A stretch of 64,000 nucleotides of DNA, from the NCBI RefSeq assembly GCF_900631955.1, contig NZ_UZWD01000038.1, positions 282,759 to 346,758 on the forward strand, given 5' to 3'. Positions 50,512 to 58,965 of this stretch are shown here, in pieces (the first letter of the stretch is position 1; each line of letters begins with the position of its first letter). Below the pieces are notes generated by a model. That model made no database searches, had not been told where the DNA came from, and worked only from the letters and a program-made list of their open reading frames with translations. The position numbers and the translations under genes are program-made. The stretch is from Devosia equisanguinis (GTDB lineage Bacteria; Pseudomonadota; Alphaproteobacteria; Rhizobiales; Devosiaceae).

Positions 50512-51627
50512 CTACAGCGCGACCCAGCGCCCCTCATGATGGCTTCGGGCCATGGCGTGCACCGTCTTCTCGATCTGCAGACCTGCCGCAAAATCGATCA
50601 CCCGGGCCGGCTCGCCGCGAATGGCGCGCAGCAATTCGTGGCATTCGATGATCTTGAGATCGTTGAAGCCAAGGCCGTGGCCGGGCGCTGGAATGAAGCG
50701 GTCATAGGGTGGGTGCACCGGAGCCGCGAGGATAGTGCGAAAGCCCTGTTCGCTGGCGCGGTCGGCAGTGCTGTAGAGCTGAAGCTCGTTCATCCGCTCC
50801 TGGTCATAGGTGATGCTGCCCCTGGAGCCGAAGATCTGCACGGCGATGCGGCCCTTGCGGCCCCAGGCGGAGCGGTTGAAGGCCAGCACGCCGCTGATCC
50901 CATCGCCCAGTTCGACCAGCACGCTGGCAATGTCGTAGGTTTCGACATTTCGGCGCGTACCCTCTTTGGTCGGCCGGTCGGGATAGGGCTTGGCCAGATG
51001 CGCGAACACCTTGGTGACCGGCCCGAACAGCACGGAGAGCATGCTGAGTGGATGCACGCCGAAATCGTCAAGCGCTCCATAACCGGAGCTGGCCTCGCTC
51101 TTCCAGTAGAACAGCGCCTCGGGATCGGCCATGAAGTCTTCGTCCATTTCGAGGCGTACATGGTTGACCGTGCCGATGGCGCCTTCCTCCAGAAGCCGCC
51201 CGATGTGACGGATCATCGGGTTCTGGATGTAATTGTAGCCGAGCACGGCGACCCGGCCGCTCGCCCGAGCCGCAGCCTCCATGCGCATTGCATCGTCGAG
51301 CGCCACCGCCATGGGCTTTTCGCACCAGACATGCTTGCCGGCTTCCAGAGCCGCGATGGCCATCTCGGCATGGAAGGCGTTGGGGGTGGTGACGGAGACG
51401 ACATCGACGGCGGGATCGGCGATCAGCGTGCGCCAGTCGCCGCTAGCGCGGGCAAAGCCAAATTCCTCGGCCTTGCGGTCGGCGATCTCCTGGCTGACCT
51501 CGGCCAGATGCTCGAGGCGCACGCGCGGCCCGTCGCCGAAAACCGCCTTCACGCCGGTCCAGGCGAGCGCGTGGCACTTGCCCATATAGCCTGTGCCGAT
51601 GAGGCCAACGCCGATCGAAGATTTCAT
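50512..51627 (-). CDS. Gfo/Idh/MocA family oxidoreductase (inositol island)
   Basis: NAD(P)-dependent sugar or cyclitol dehydrogenase, 371 residues from ATG 51627. The Rossmann start is GVGLIGTGYMGKCHALAW; the HVWCEKPMAVALDDAM motif carries the catalytic Lys, and GYGALDDFGVHPLSML contains the usual Asp/His pair. It is divergent from the RpiR regulator with 125 bp between, and that gap carries inverted repeats matching other inositol promoters, so it is likely co-regulated. It may oxidise an inositol isomer or inosose other than the myo-inositol handled by iolG. Exact substrate unknown. Confidence 0.84.
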   Translation of the reverse strand: MKSSIGVGLIGTGYMGKCHALAWTGVKAVFGDGPRVRLEHLAEVSQEIADRKAEEFGFARASGDWRTLIADPAVDVVSVTTPNAFHAEMAIAALEAGKHVWCEKPMAVALDDAMRMEAAARASGRVAVLGYNYIQNPMIRHIGRLLEEGAIGTVNHVRLEMDEDFMADPEALFYWKSEASSGYGALDDFGVHPLSMLSVLFGPVTKVFAHLAKPYPDRPTKEGTRRNVETYDIASVLVELGDGISGVLAFNRSAWGRKGRIAVQIFGSRGSITYDQERMNELQLYSTADRASEQGFRTILAAPVHPPYDRFIPAPGHGLGFNDLKIIECHELLRAIRGEPARVIDFAAGLQIEKTVHAMARSHHEGRWVAL

Positions 51628-51646
51628 TCCATCCCTCCGCCACAAT

Positions 51647-51661
51647 GAAACGCATGTTCAA
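51647..51661. promoter_or_regulatory. Possible inositol-regulator operator (divergent promoter)
   Basis: GAAACGCATGTTCAA matches 11 of 15 positions of the motif at 52644-52658 and 63797-63811. It lies between the dehydrogenase and RpiR genes. Confidence 0.42.
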
Positions 51662-51672
51662 TAGTACATTTA

Positions 51673-51686
51673 TTCCGTTTTTGGAA
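51673..51686. promoter_or_regulatory. TTCC-N6-GGAA inverted repeat (RpiR/IolR-type site)
   Basis: Perfect ATTCC-N6-GGAAT dyad between the divergent dehydrogenase and RpiR genes. The same TTCC-N6-GGAA form appears upstream of iolC at 52634-52647. Confidence 0.5.
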
Positions 51687-51752
51687 TGGGGCTGCTGGTC
51701 AGGAAAATGGGGTTTGTGGTAGGAGGGGGTGTTGGTGATGGGGTGAGTGAAA

Positions 51753-52586
51753 ATGACGGGTTCGGGGCTGCCGCCGCAGGATTTCGAGGCTTTGCGCATG
51801 GCGATCCTGGAGCGCAAGGCGGAATTGCCGAAGCGGCTGACGCAGGTGGCGGCCTATGCGCTCGATCATCCGGACGAGATCGCCTTCGGTACGGCGGCGA
51901 GCATTGCCAGTTCGGCGCAGGTGCAGCCCTCCACGCTGGTGCGGTTTGCGCAGCATTTTGGCTTCGACGGATTTTCGGGACTGCAGCAATTGTTCCGACT
52001 ACGCCTGCGCGAACGCAATTCCAGCTATGAGGATCGGCTGCGTAGTCTCGAGGAAGGCGGGCCGGCGCTTTCGGAGAGCGCTGGCATTCTCAACAAGTTC
52101 ATTTCAGCGGCGCATAGCAGCGTCGACAGCCTCGCCAATGCGGTGGACCCGGAGAATTTCGACCGTGCTGTCAGTATCTTAGCGCGAGCAGAGACCATTT
52201 ACCTCATCGCCAAAAGGCGCTCCTATCCGATCTCCAACTACATGGCCTATGCCTTTGGGAAGCTGAAGGTGCGGTGCCAATTGGTGGGGACGGCGGCGGG
52301 AATCGATGACGATCTCCTGGCCTTTGCCAGCGAAAAAGATGCCGCTTTCGCCGTGAGTTTTTCGCCCTATGCCTCGGAAAGCGCGGCGCAGGCGCGGGCT
52401 TTGGCTGGGCGCAATGTGCCGCTGGTCTCGCTGACCGACTCGGCATTTTCGCCGCTGGCCGAGTGCTCGACCGTGTGGTTCGAACTGGTCGAGGCCGACC
52501 ATGCCGGCTTCCGCTCGCTGTCGGGAAGCATGGCCTTTGCCATGGCGCTGACCGTGTCGGTCGCAGAAAAGCGCCGCCGCGGCTGA
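51753..52586 (+). CDS. iolR: MurR/RpiR family transcriptional regulator (probable inositol repressor)
   Basis: 277-residue regulator: N-terminal RpiR helix-turn-helix (~15-85, with LPKRLTQVAAYALDHPDEIA and SAQVQPSTLVRFAQHFGFDG) and a C-terminal SIS sugar-phosphate-binding domain (~125-265: IYLIAKRRSYPISNYMAYAF, FAVSFSPYASESAAQARALA). It sits directly before iolC on the same strand. In rhizobia the inositol repressor IolR is of this type and is relieved by an inositol pathway intermediate. The symbol rests on context. Start ATG 51753; a GTG at 51747 is also in frame. Confidence 0.85.
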   Translation: MTGSGLPPQDFEALRMAILERKAELPKRLTQVAAYALDHPDEIAFGTAASIASSAQVQPSTLVRFAQHFGFDGFSGLQQLFRLRLRERNSSYEDRLRSLEEGGPALSESAGILNKFISAAHSSVDSLANAVDPENFDRAVSILARAETIYLIAKRRSYPISNYMAYAFGKLKVRCQLVGTAAGIDDDLLAFASEKDAAFAVSFSPYASESAAQARALAGRNVPLVSLTDSAFSPLAECSTVWFELVEADHAGFRSLSGSMAFAMALTVSVAEKRRRG

Positions 52587-52633
52587 CCTTCCGATGCGTG
52601 TTTCCTGACCGCGATATGAACGAATTCTGAACA

Positions 52634-52647
52634 TTCCACGTTCGGAA
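52634..52647. promoter_or_regulatory. TTCC-N6-GGAA inverted repeat upstream of iolC
   Basis: Perfect dyad TTCC-ACGTTC-GGAA, about 100 nt before the iolC start, overlapping the next site. Confidence 0.55.
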
Positions 52648-52658
52648 CGTATATTCTA
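52644..52658. promoter_or_regulatory. Inositol operator candidate GGAACGT-N3-TTCTA (iolC promoter)
   Basis: GGAACGTATATTCTA shares 12 of 15 bases with the site upstream of the inositol importer (63797-63811): GGAACGT and TTCTA are identical at the same spacing. It also fits GGAA-N6-TTC(C/T), the form I recall for rhizobial IolR sites. Confidence 0.58.
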
Positions 52659-52747
52659 TCTTGACGCAGTTTCAGAACCTGTATTTCATTATTCCTGAAG
52701 CGCATCATAGCGCGAAGCGATGACGACAGAGTGCGGGAGAGATAAGG

Positions 52748-54661
52748 GTGACTACCGAATTGGCGAACAGACCGCTCGATGTGATTACCATCGGGCGTGC
52801 CTCGGTGGACCTTTACGGCCAGCAGATCGGCACGCGGCTCGAGGATATTGCCAGCTTTGCCAAATCGGTGGGCGGCTGCCCCACCAATATTGCGGTCGGT
52901 ACGGCGCGATTGGGCCTCAAATCGGCGCTGGTCACCCGCGTCGGCAATGAACAGATGGGCCGCTTCATCCGCGAGCAACTTGAGCGCGAGGGTGTCGAAA
53001 CGGCCGGGATGGTCACCGATCCCGAGCGCCTGACGGCACTGGTGCTGCTGGCGGTCGAGAATGACAAGTCGTTCCCGCTGATCTTTTATCGCGACAACTG
53101 CGCCGATGCGGCTCTGGATGAGGGCGATATCGACGAGAATTTCATTCGCTCGGCCCGTGCGGTGCTGGTGACCGGCACGCATTTTTCCAAGCCGCATAGC
53201 GACAGGGCGCAGCGCAAGGCGATGCGAATTGCCCGCGAAAATGGCGGCAAGATCGTCTTCGACATCGATTACCGCCCCAATCTCTGGGGCCTGGCCGGGC
53301 ACGATGCCGGTGACAGCCGCTATATCGCCTCGGACAAGGTCTCGGCACATCTCAAGACAGTGCTGCCAGAATGCGATCTGATCGTGGGCACGGAAGAAGA
53401 AGTTTTGATCGCGGCCGGTGCCGACGATCTCCATGCTGCGCTCAGGACGATCCGGTCCCTCTCCTCCGCCGTGATCGTCCTGAAGCGCGGTCCCATGGGC
53501 TGCATTGTCTATGACGGCGCCATTCCCGACGATCTCGAAGACGGCATTGTCGGCAAGGGATTTCCGATCGAGGTCTATAATGTGCTGGGGGCCGGCGACG
53601 CCTTCATGAGCGGGTTCCTGCGCGGCTGGCTGCGCGGCGAAAGCCATGCCACCAGCGCCACCTGGGCCAATGCCTGCGGCGCTTTTGCGGTGAGCCGGCT
53701 GCTCTGCGCACCCGAAATTCCTACCTGGACCGAACTGCAGTTTTTCCTCGAGCATGGCAGCAAGGAGCGGGCGCTGCGCAAGGACGAGGCGATCAACCAT
53801 GTGCACTGGGCCACGACGCGTCGTCGTCCCATCCCTGTGCTCAAGGCGCTGGCCATCGACCATCGCAGCCAGTTCGAGGACATGGTCGGGGGTGATGCGC
53901 AGAAGCTGGCCCGCATTCCCGATTTCAAGGTGTTGGCGATCAAGGCGGCGGCGCAGGTGGCCGATGGGCGGGAGGGCTTCGGCACGCTGCTCGACGACAA
54001 ATATGGGCGCGACGCGCTTTATGCCGCAGGTGCCCTCAAGAATTTCTGGGTCGCCAAGCCGATCGAGCTGCCGGGGTCGCGGCCACTGCAGTTCGAGTTT
54101 ACCCAGGATCTGGGCTCGCGGCTGGTCGAGTGGCCGGTGGATCATTGCATCAAGGTATTGTGCTTCTTTCATCCTGATGATCCGGCGGCGTTGCGCCAGG
54201 AGCAGATCGCCAAGCTGCGCGCGGCTTTCGATGCCGCCCGCAAGGTCGGCCGCGAACTGCTGGTCGAGATCATTGCCGGCAAGAATGGACCACTCGAGAA
54301 TGATACGGTGGCGCGGGCGCTGACAGAGATCTACGATGCCGGGATCAAGCCGGACTGGTGGAAGCTCGAGCCACAGAACAACGTGGCGGCCTGGGCCCAG
54401 ACCGACGCGGTGATCGAAGCGCGCGATCCGCTCTGTCGTGGCGTGGTGCTGCTGGGGCTGGATGCGCCGCTGGACCAGCTGGAGGCCGGGTTCAAGGCGG
54501 CCAAGTCGGCGCGCACGGTCAAGGGTTTTGCCGTGGGCCGCACGATCTTTGCCGATGCGGCGCGGGCCTGGCTGGATGGGAAGATAAGCGACGAGGAGGC
54601 CGTTGCCGATATGGCGAAACGGTTCGGGGCGCTGGTGGAGATTTGGGAGCGTGCGGGTTAG
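52748..54661 (+). CDS. iolC: 5-dehydro-2-deoxygluconokinase fused to DUF2090 (IolC)
   Basis: Phosphorylates 2-deoxy-5-keto-gluconate in inositol breakdown. 637 residues: the N-terminal PfkB kinase (~1-335) has VITIGRASVDLYGQQIG, GGCPTNIAVG and the catalytic anion-hole motif YNVLGAGDAFMSGFLRGWL. The C-terminal half (~345-637) is a DUF2090 TIM-barrel domain (LAIDHRSQFEDM and FWVAKPIELPGSRPLQFEF), related to the aldolase family and thought to do the next step (IolJ-like cleavage) in fused forms. This fusion is usual in alphaproteobacteria. First gene of the operon iolC-iolD-iolE-small-iolB, behind two candidate operators. Confidence 0.93.
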   Translation: MTTELANRPLDVITIGRASVDLYGQQIGTRLEDIASFAKSVGGCPTNIAVGTARLGLKSALVTRVGNEQMGRFIREQLEREGVETAGMVTDPERLTALVLLAVENDKSFPLIFYRDNCADAALDEGDIDENFIRSARAVLVTGTHFSKPHSDRAQRKAMRIARENGGKIVFDIDYRPNLWGLAGHDAGDSRYIASDKVSAHLKTVLPECDLIVGTEEEVLIAAGADDLHAALRTIRSLSSAVIVLKRGPMGCIVYDGAIPDDLEDGIVGKGFPIEVYNVLGAGDAFMSGFLRGWLRGESHATSATWANACGAFAVSRLLCAPEIPTWTELQFFLEHGSKERALRKDEAINHVHWATTRRRPIPVLKALAIDHRSQFEDMVGGDAQKLARIPDFKVLAIKAAAQVADGREGFGTLLDDKYGRDALYAAGALKNFWVAKPIELPGSRPLQFEFTQDLGSRLVEWPVDHCIKVLCFFHPDDPAALRQEQIAKLRAAFDAARKVGRELLVEIIAGKNGPLENDTVARALTEIYDAGIKPDWWKLEPQNNVAAWAQTDAVIEARDPLCRGVVLLGLDAPLDQLEAGFKAAKSARTVKGFAVGRTIFADAARAWLDGKISDEEAVADMAKRFGALVEIWERAG

Positions 54662-54673
54662 TGGTGCTTTCGC

Positions 54674-54775
54674 CTCCCTCCCCCTTGAGGGGAGGGAATG
54701 AGGGTGGGGGTCCATCGGTGTGTCACTGAACCACCCCCCACCCCGGCCCTCCCCCTCAAGGGGGGAGGGAGCGAT
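54674..54775. repeat. Inverted C/G-rich repeats between iolC and iolD
   Basis: Two ~35-nt elements (CCTCCCCCTTGAGGGGAGGG-like at the left; an inverse CCCTCCCCCTCAAGGGGGGA-like copy at the right) separated by about 25 nt. They can fold separately or against each other in the operon transcript. Confidence 0.62.
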
Positions 54776-54821
54776 GGAACCGCACCAACCAGAATTTGAA
54801 ACGCCCTAGTGCGCTGCGGCA

Positions 54822-54890
54822 TCCCCCTCACCCGTCTCGGCCTTCGGCCGATCCACCCTCTCCCAAAGGGTGAGAAGAATTGAGGGGGCA
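54822..54890. repeat. CACCCGTCTCG-type palindromic repeat, copy 1
   Basis: Contains CCCCCTCACCCGTCTCGG, a TCGGCCTTCGGCCGA hairpin and a CCCTCTCCC/GGGTGAG part, just before iolD. Copies 2 and 3 lie at 56772-56830 and (inverted) 56904-56960. Confidence 0.65.
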
Positions 54891-54921
54891 GCCCTGGTGA
54901 AGGATTATTGAGGAAACGGCA

Positions 54922-56769
54922 ATGAGCCAAAAAACTGTTCGATTGACGATGGCGCAGGCCGTGGCGCGGTTCATGACGGCGCAGATGACTGTGATTGATG
55001 GCGAGACGCTGCCGATCTTTGGTGGGGTGTGGGCGATTTTCGGGCATGGGAATGTCGCGGGGATCGGCGAGGCGCTTTATGCGGTCAAAGATCAGCTGCC
55101 GACCTATCGCGGCCAGAACGAGCAGAGCATGGCGCATGCCGCCATCGCCTATGGCAAGGCCAGTTTCCGGCGCCGCTTCATGGCCGCGACCACTTCGATC
55201 GGGCCCGGCGCGCTGAACATGGTTACGGCGGCGGGCCTCGCCTATGTGAACCGCATTCCGGTGCTGCTGCTGCCGGGCGACGTGTTCGCCAATCGCCTGC
55301 CCGATCCAGTGCTGCAGCAGGGCGAAAATTTCGGCGACGGCACGGTGAGCGTCAATGACTGCTTCAGGCCGGTGAGCCGCTATTTCGACCGCATCACGCG
55401 GCCCGAACAGATCATTCCCGCGCTGCGCCGCGCCATGCAGGTGCTGACCGACCCGGCCGAATGCGGCCCGGTGACGCTGTCTCTGTGTCAGGATGTGCAG
55501 GCGGAAGCCTATGACTATCCCGAGAGCTTCTTTGCCGAAAAAGTATGGGTGCCGCGCCGGATCATGCCGGATGCCGACGAATTCGCCATGGCGGCCGCTG
55601 CTCTGAAACTGGCCAAGAAGCCGGTGATCATTGCCGGCGGTGGCGTGCTCTATTCGGAAGCCAGCGAGAGCCTCGCCGCCTTTGCCGAGGAGCATGGCAT
55701 TCCGGTGATGGAGACGCAGGCCGGCAAGAGCGCCCTGCCCCATGTGCACGAACTCAATATGGGTTCGGTCGGCGTGACCGGCACTTCGGCGTCCAACACG
55801 CTGGCCGAAGAGGCCGATGTGGTGCTGGCGGTGGGATCGCGGCTGCAGGATTTCACCACCGGCTCCTGGGCGCTGTTCAAGAACGAGAATCTCAAGCTCA
55901 TCGGGCTCAATGTGCAGCCCTTCGACGCGCATAAGCACAACGCGCTGCCGCTGGTGGCGGATGCGCGGGTGGGTCTCGAAGCGCTGGATGCGGCGCTGAT
56001 GGGTTGGCAGGTTGATTCCGCCTGGACGCAGAAAGCGTTGAAACTCAAGGAAGATTGGCTTGCTGACGCCGATGCGGCACGGGCTGCCAGCAATGTCGAA
56101 CTGCCCTCCGACGCGCAGGTTATCGGCGCCGTGCAGCGCGGCCGGACAAAGGCCACCCTGGTTTGCGCCTCGGGCGGTTTGCCGGGCGAATTGCACAAGC
56201 TGTGGCGCGCCGATGGGCCGGGCAGCTATCACCTCGATTATGGTTTTTCGACCATGGGCTACGAGATCGCCGGCGGGCTGGGCGTGGCGCTGGCGCGGCC
56301 GGAAGACGATGTCGTGGTGATGGTCGGCGACGGCTCCTATCTGATGATGAACTCGGAAATCGTCTCGGCGGTGATGATGGGCCTCAAGCTCACTGTCGTG
56401 GTGCTCGACAATTCCGGCTTCGGCTGCATCAACCGGCTGCAAATGGCCACCGGTGGCGCCAATTTCAACAATTTGTTCCGCGACACTTTCCATGTCGAAA
56501 TGCCGAACGTGGATTTTGCGGCGCATGCCGCATCCATGGGCGCCAAGGCGAAGAAGCTAGCTTCGGTGGCAGAGCTGGAAACGGCGCTGGCGGAAAGCGA
56601 AGGGGCCGGTGGCGTGCATGTCTTCGTCATCGATACCGATCCACTGGTGACCACCGAGGCCGGTGGGCATTGGTGGGATGTGGCAGTGCCGGAGGTGAGC
56701 GAACGACCCAGCGTCAATGCGGCGCGCGAGGCCTATGTGAAGGCATTGCGGGCGCAGCGGGCGGGGTGA
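54922..56769 (+). CDS. iolD: 3D-(3,5/4)-trihydroxycyclohexane-1,2-dione hydrolase (IolD)
   Basis: Thiamine-diphosphate enzyme that opens the ring of the diketone intermediate to 5-deoxy-glucuronate; 615 residues. The N-terminal domain has FGHGNVAGIGEALY and QNEQSMAHAAIAYGKA, with the catalytic Glu. The middle domain has VIIAGGGVLYSEA. The C-terminal ThDP motif GDGSYLMMNSEIVSAVMMG runs to VVVLDNSGFGCINRLQ, with the metal-ligand Asp and Asn. Full length and intact. Long repeats separate it from iolC and iolE, unusual inside an operon. Confidence 0.96.
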   Translation: MSQKTVRLTMAQAVARFMTAQMTVIDGETLPIFGGVWAIFGHGNVAGIGEALYAVKDQLPTYRGQNEQSMAHAAIAYGKASFRRRFMAATTSIGPGALNMVTAAGLAYVNRIPVLLLPGDVFANRLPDPVLQQGENFGDGTVSVNDCFRPVSRYFDRITRPEQIIPALRRAMQVLTDPAECGPVTLSLCQDVQAEAYDYPESFFAEKVWVPRRIMPDADEFAMAAAALKLAKKPVIIAGGGVLYSEASESLAAFAEEHGIPVMETQAGKSALPHVHELNMGSVGVTGTSASNTLAEEADVVLAVGSRLQDFTTGSWALFKNENLKLIGLNVQPFDAHKHNALPLVADARVGLEALDAALMGWQVDSAWTQKALKLKEDWLADADAARAASNVELPSDAQVIGAVQRGRTKATLVCASGGLPGELHKLWRADGPGSYHLDYGFSTMGYEIAGGLGVALARPEDDVVVMVGDGSYLMMNSEIVSAVMMGLKLTVVVLDNSGFGCINRLQMATGGANFNNLFRDTFHVEMPNVDFAAHAASMGAKAKKLASVAELETALAESEGAGGVHVFVIDTDPLVTTEAGGHWWDVAVPEVSERPSVNAAREAYVKALRAQRAG

Positions 56770-56771
56770 GG

Positions 56772-56830
56772 CCCCCTCACCCGTCTCGCGCTTCGCGCGA
56801 TCCACCCTCTCCCCGAGAGGGAGAGGAATA
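56772..56830. repeat. CACCCGTCTCG-type repeat, copy 2 (after iolD)
   Basis: CCCCTCACCCGTCTCG, hairpin TCGCGCTTCGCGCGA and CTCTCCCC/GAGAGGGAGAG. It is inverted relative to copy 3, 70 nt away. Confidence 0.68.
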
Positions 56831-56903
56831 GAAGGTGCCCGTCGATCCATTCTTCTCCCGTGGGGGAGAAGGGAGGCACCGCGTTTTGAACATCCACCGG
56901 CTC

Positions 56904-56960
56904 ACCCCTCTCCCCTTGCGGGAGAGGGTGGATCGGCCAAAGGCCGAGACGGGTGAGGGG
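56904..56960. repeat. CACCCGTCTCG-type repeat, copy 3, inverted (before iolE)
   Basis: Begins with CCTCTCCCC and ends CGAGACGGGTGAGGGG, the reverse complement of the start of copy 2. Together the two can close a loop over the iolD-iolE gap. Confidence 0.68.
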
Positions 56961-56990
56961 TTTTGGCGCTGTAGGGCGCAGGAGAGAAGC

Positions 56991-57908
56991 ATGAAAGCCA
57001 AACTTGGCATGTCGCCCATCGCGTGGTGGAACGACGATCTGGTGGAACTCAGCGATGACGTGTCGCTGGAAGAGTGTTTGCGGCAGTCGCGCTCGGCCGG
57101 GTTTACCGGCATGGAGAAGGGGCGGCGCTTTCCGGACGATCCGGCGACCATGCTGCCGATCCTGCGCGCGGCCGATGTGACGCTGTGCGGCGGCTGGTTC
57201 TCGGGCACGCTGGTGGACGAGGAACTGGCGGCCAACAAGGACCGCATCGCGCCGATGATCGAGCTGTTCAAGGCGGTGAACGCGCCCTGCATCGTCTATG
57301 GCGAAGTCGGCCGCTCGATCCAGGGCAAGCGAGACGTGCCGCTGGCGCAGAAGCCGCGCCTGTCGGACGACGAGATGCAGACCTATGCGCGCAAGGTGAC
57401 GGCGTTCGGGGAATGGTGCGCCGAGCAGGGCATGCCGCTCTCCTATCATCACCACATGGCCGCCGTGGTCGAGACCGAGGCGGAGCTCGATGCCTTCATG
57501 GCCGCGTCCGGGGCAGGCATTCCGCTGCTGCTCGATGCAGGGCACCTCGCCTTTGCCGGCGGCGACGTGCTGCGGGCAATCGACAAGCATCATGCGCGCA
57601 TCAACCATGTGCATGTGAAGGATATCCGCCGCTCGGTGGTGGATGGGCTCGATCGCAGCAGGCAGAGCTTTCTCGATGCGGTGGCACTGGGCGCCTTTAC
57701 CGTGCCGGGCGATGGATCGCTGGATTTCGGCGCTATCGTGCAGCGCTTTGCGGACTATGGCTATGAGGGCTGGTTCGTGGTCGAGGCCGAGCAGGACCCG
57801 GTGGCCAATCCGCCGCTCAAAATGGCCCAGGTGGGCCACAAGGAGCTGATGCGGGTGATGACGGCGGCCGGCTACACCGTCGAGACCGAGGGTTTCCCGA
57901 AAGGGTGA
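56991..57908 (+). CDS. iolE: Myo-inosose-2 dehydratase (IolE)
   Basis: Removes water from 2-keto-myo-inositol, the second step of the pathway; 305 residues in a TIM-barrel of the xylose-isomerase-like family. Features are GMSPIAWWNDDLVELSDDVS at the start, MPLSYHHHMAAVVET, LLLDAGHLAFAGGD and RINHVHVKDIRR, which supply the metal-binding His, Glu and Asp. The ATG at 56991 follows a GGAGAG site 5 nt upstream; the longer frame translates through repeat copy 3 and is rejected. Confidence 0.96.
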   Translation: MKAKLGMSPIAWWNDDLVELSDDVSLEECLRQSRSAGFTGMEKGRRFPDDPATMLPILRAADVTLCGGWFSGTLVDEELAANKDRIAPMIELFKAVNAPCIVYGEVGRSIQGKRDVPLAQKPRLSDDEMQTYARKVTAFGEWCAEQGMPLSYHHHMAAVVETEAELDAFMAASGAGIPLLLDAGHLAFAGGDVLRAIDKHHARINHVHVKDIRRSVVDGLDRSRQSFLDAVALGAFTVPGDGSLDFGAIVQRFADYGYEGWFVVEAEQDPVANPPLKMAQVGHKELMRVMTAAGYTVETEGFPKG

Positions 57909-57967
57909 GTCTTTCGAAGCGCTTGTGCTAAAGCCTTACCGGATTGAATCAAGCGGGAGGCGATGGC

Positions 57968-58219
57968 ATGGCGCTGAAGGAAAACGAAGTAAGCTGGTTC
58001 CGGCCGCTGTGGCGGCGGGTTGCCGTGGTGGTGTTCCTCTGCATCTGGCTAGGCTGGGAAGTGTTCTATACCGGCGAGCAGCTGTGGATGATCCTGGTCG
58101 GCGCAGCGCTGGCTTACTCGCTCTACAATTTCTTCTACGCCTTCCCCAAGGAGGAGCCGAACCATGAGCAAATCCCCCCTCCTCGTGCGCCCGACGGCGA
58201 CGAGCGGCAAGATCCATGA
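57968..58219 (+). CDS. Small membrane protein inside the iol operon, overlapping iolB
   Basis: 83-residue protein from ATG 57968 (GGGAGG site 8 nt upstream), ending at 58219. Two transmembrane helices: residues ~15-30 (VAVVVFLCIWLGWEVF) and ~37-55 (WMILVGAALAYSLYNFFYAF), with a short polar, proline-rich tail. Its last 56 nt overlap the start of iolB in another frame, so ribosomes must read both. I know no inositol-pathway role for such a protein. It could assist the importer, sense intermediates, or be unrelated. The good ribosome site and fixed place in the operon argue that it is real. Confidence 0.68.
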   Translation: MALKENEVSWFRPLWRRVAVVVFLCIWLGWEVFYTGEQLWMILVGAALAYSLYNFFYAFPKEEPNHEQIPPPRAPDGDERQDP

Positions 58220-58964
58220 TGTGACCCCCGCTTCGGCGGGATGGACACATGTCGGCTTCGGCCTGCATCGGCTGAAGCCGGGCGAGGCCTATGGCGAGGC
58301 CACCGGCGCGCGCGAAGTGTGCCTGGTGCTGGTGAGCGGCAAGGGGCGCTTTGCCGTGGATGGCGAGCATTTCGGTGAGCTCGGCGAGCGGATGAGCCCG
58401 TTCGAGGGGGCGCCCTGGGCGCTCTATGTGCCCGCGGGTGCCACTTGGGCGGTGGATGCGACCACCGAATTGGAGCTGGCGATCTGCTCGGCGCCGGGGG
58501 GCGGCGATTTCAAGGCGCGGGCGATCCCGGCGGGGACGCATAAGCAGATCCATCGCGGCAAGGGCGCCAATGTCAGGCATGTGCACAATATCATGCCGGA
58601 GGATGACGGGGCGGCGAATGCGCTGCTGGTGGTGGAGGTGATCACGCCGCAGGGCAATACCTCGTCCTATCCGCCGCACAAGCATGACCAGGACAATCTC
58701 CCCCATGAGAGTTTTCTGGAGGAGACCTATTATCACCGGCTCAACCCGCCGCAGGGCTTTGCGTTCCAGCGGGTCTATACCGACGATCGGAGCCTCGATG
58801 AGGCGATGGCGATCGAGGATGGCGACGTGACGCTGGTGCCGCGCGGCTATCATCCGGTGGCGACGACGGCGGGGTATGATCTCTATTATCTCAACGTCAT
58901 GGCAGGCCCGAAGCGCGTGTGGAAATTCCACAATGCGCCTGAGCATGAGTGGATGCTGGGGTAA
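58164..58964 (+). CDS. iolB: 5-deoxy-glucuronate isomerase (IolB)
   Basis: Converts 5-deoxy-glucuronate to 2-deoxy-5-keto-gluconate, feeding IolC; 266 residues, double cupin. Segments ASAGWTHVGFGLHRLKPGEA, LVSGKGRFAVDGEHFGELG, and NTSSYPPHKHDQDN (metal-binding His), then EETYYHRLNPPQGFAFQRVY and VPRGYHPVATTAGYDLYYLN, are diagnostic. The AAGGAGGAG ribosome site lies inside the overlapping membrane-protein gene. Its stop is 1 nt from the convergent secreted-protein gene. Confidence 0.95.
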   Translation: MSKSPLLVRPTATSGKIHDVTPASAGWTHVGFGLHRLKPGEAYGEATGAREVCLVLVSGKGRFAVDGEHFGELGERMSPFEGAPWALYVPAGATWAVDATTELELAICSAPGGGDFKARAIPAGTHKQIHRGKGANVRHVHNIMPEDDGAANALLVVEVITPQGNTSSYPPHKHDQDNLPHESFLEETYYHRLNPPQGFAFQRVYTDDRSLDEAMAIEDGDVTLVPRGYHPVATTAGYDLYYLNVMAGPKRVWKFHNAPEHEWMLG

Positions 58965-58965
58965 T

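Noticed and set aside
52367..56526. Two long minus-strand frames opposite iolC and iolD.
   Set aside because: Shadows of iolC and iolD; both real proteins are full length with active-site motifs.
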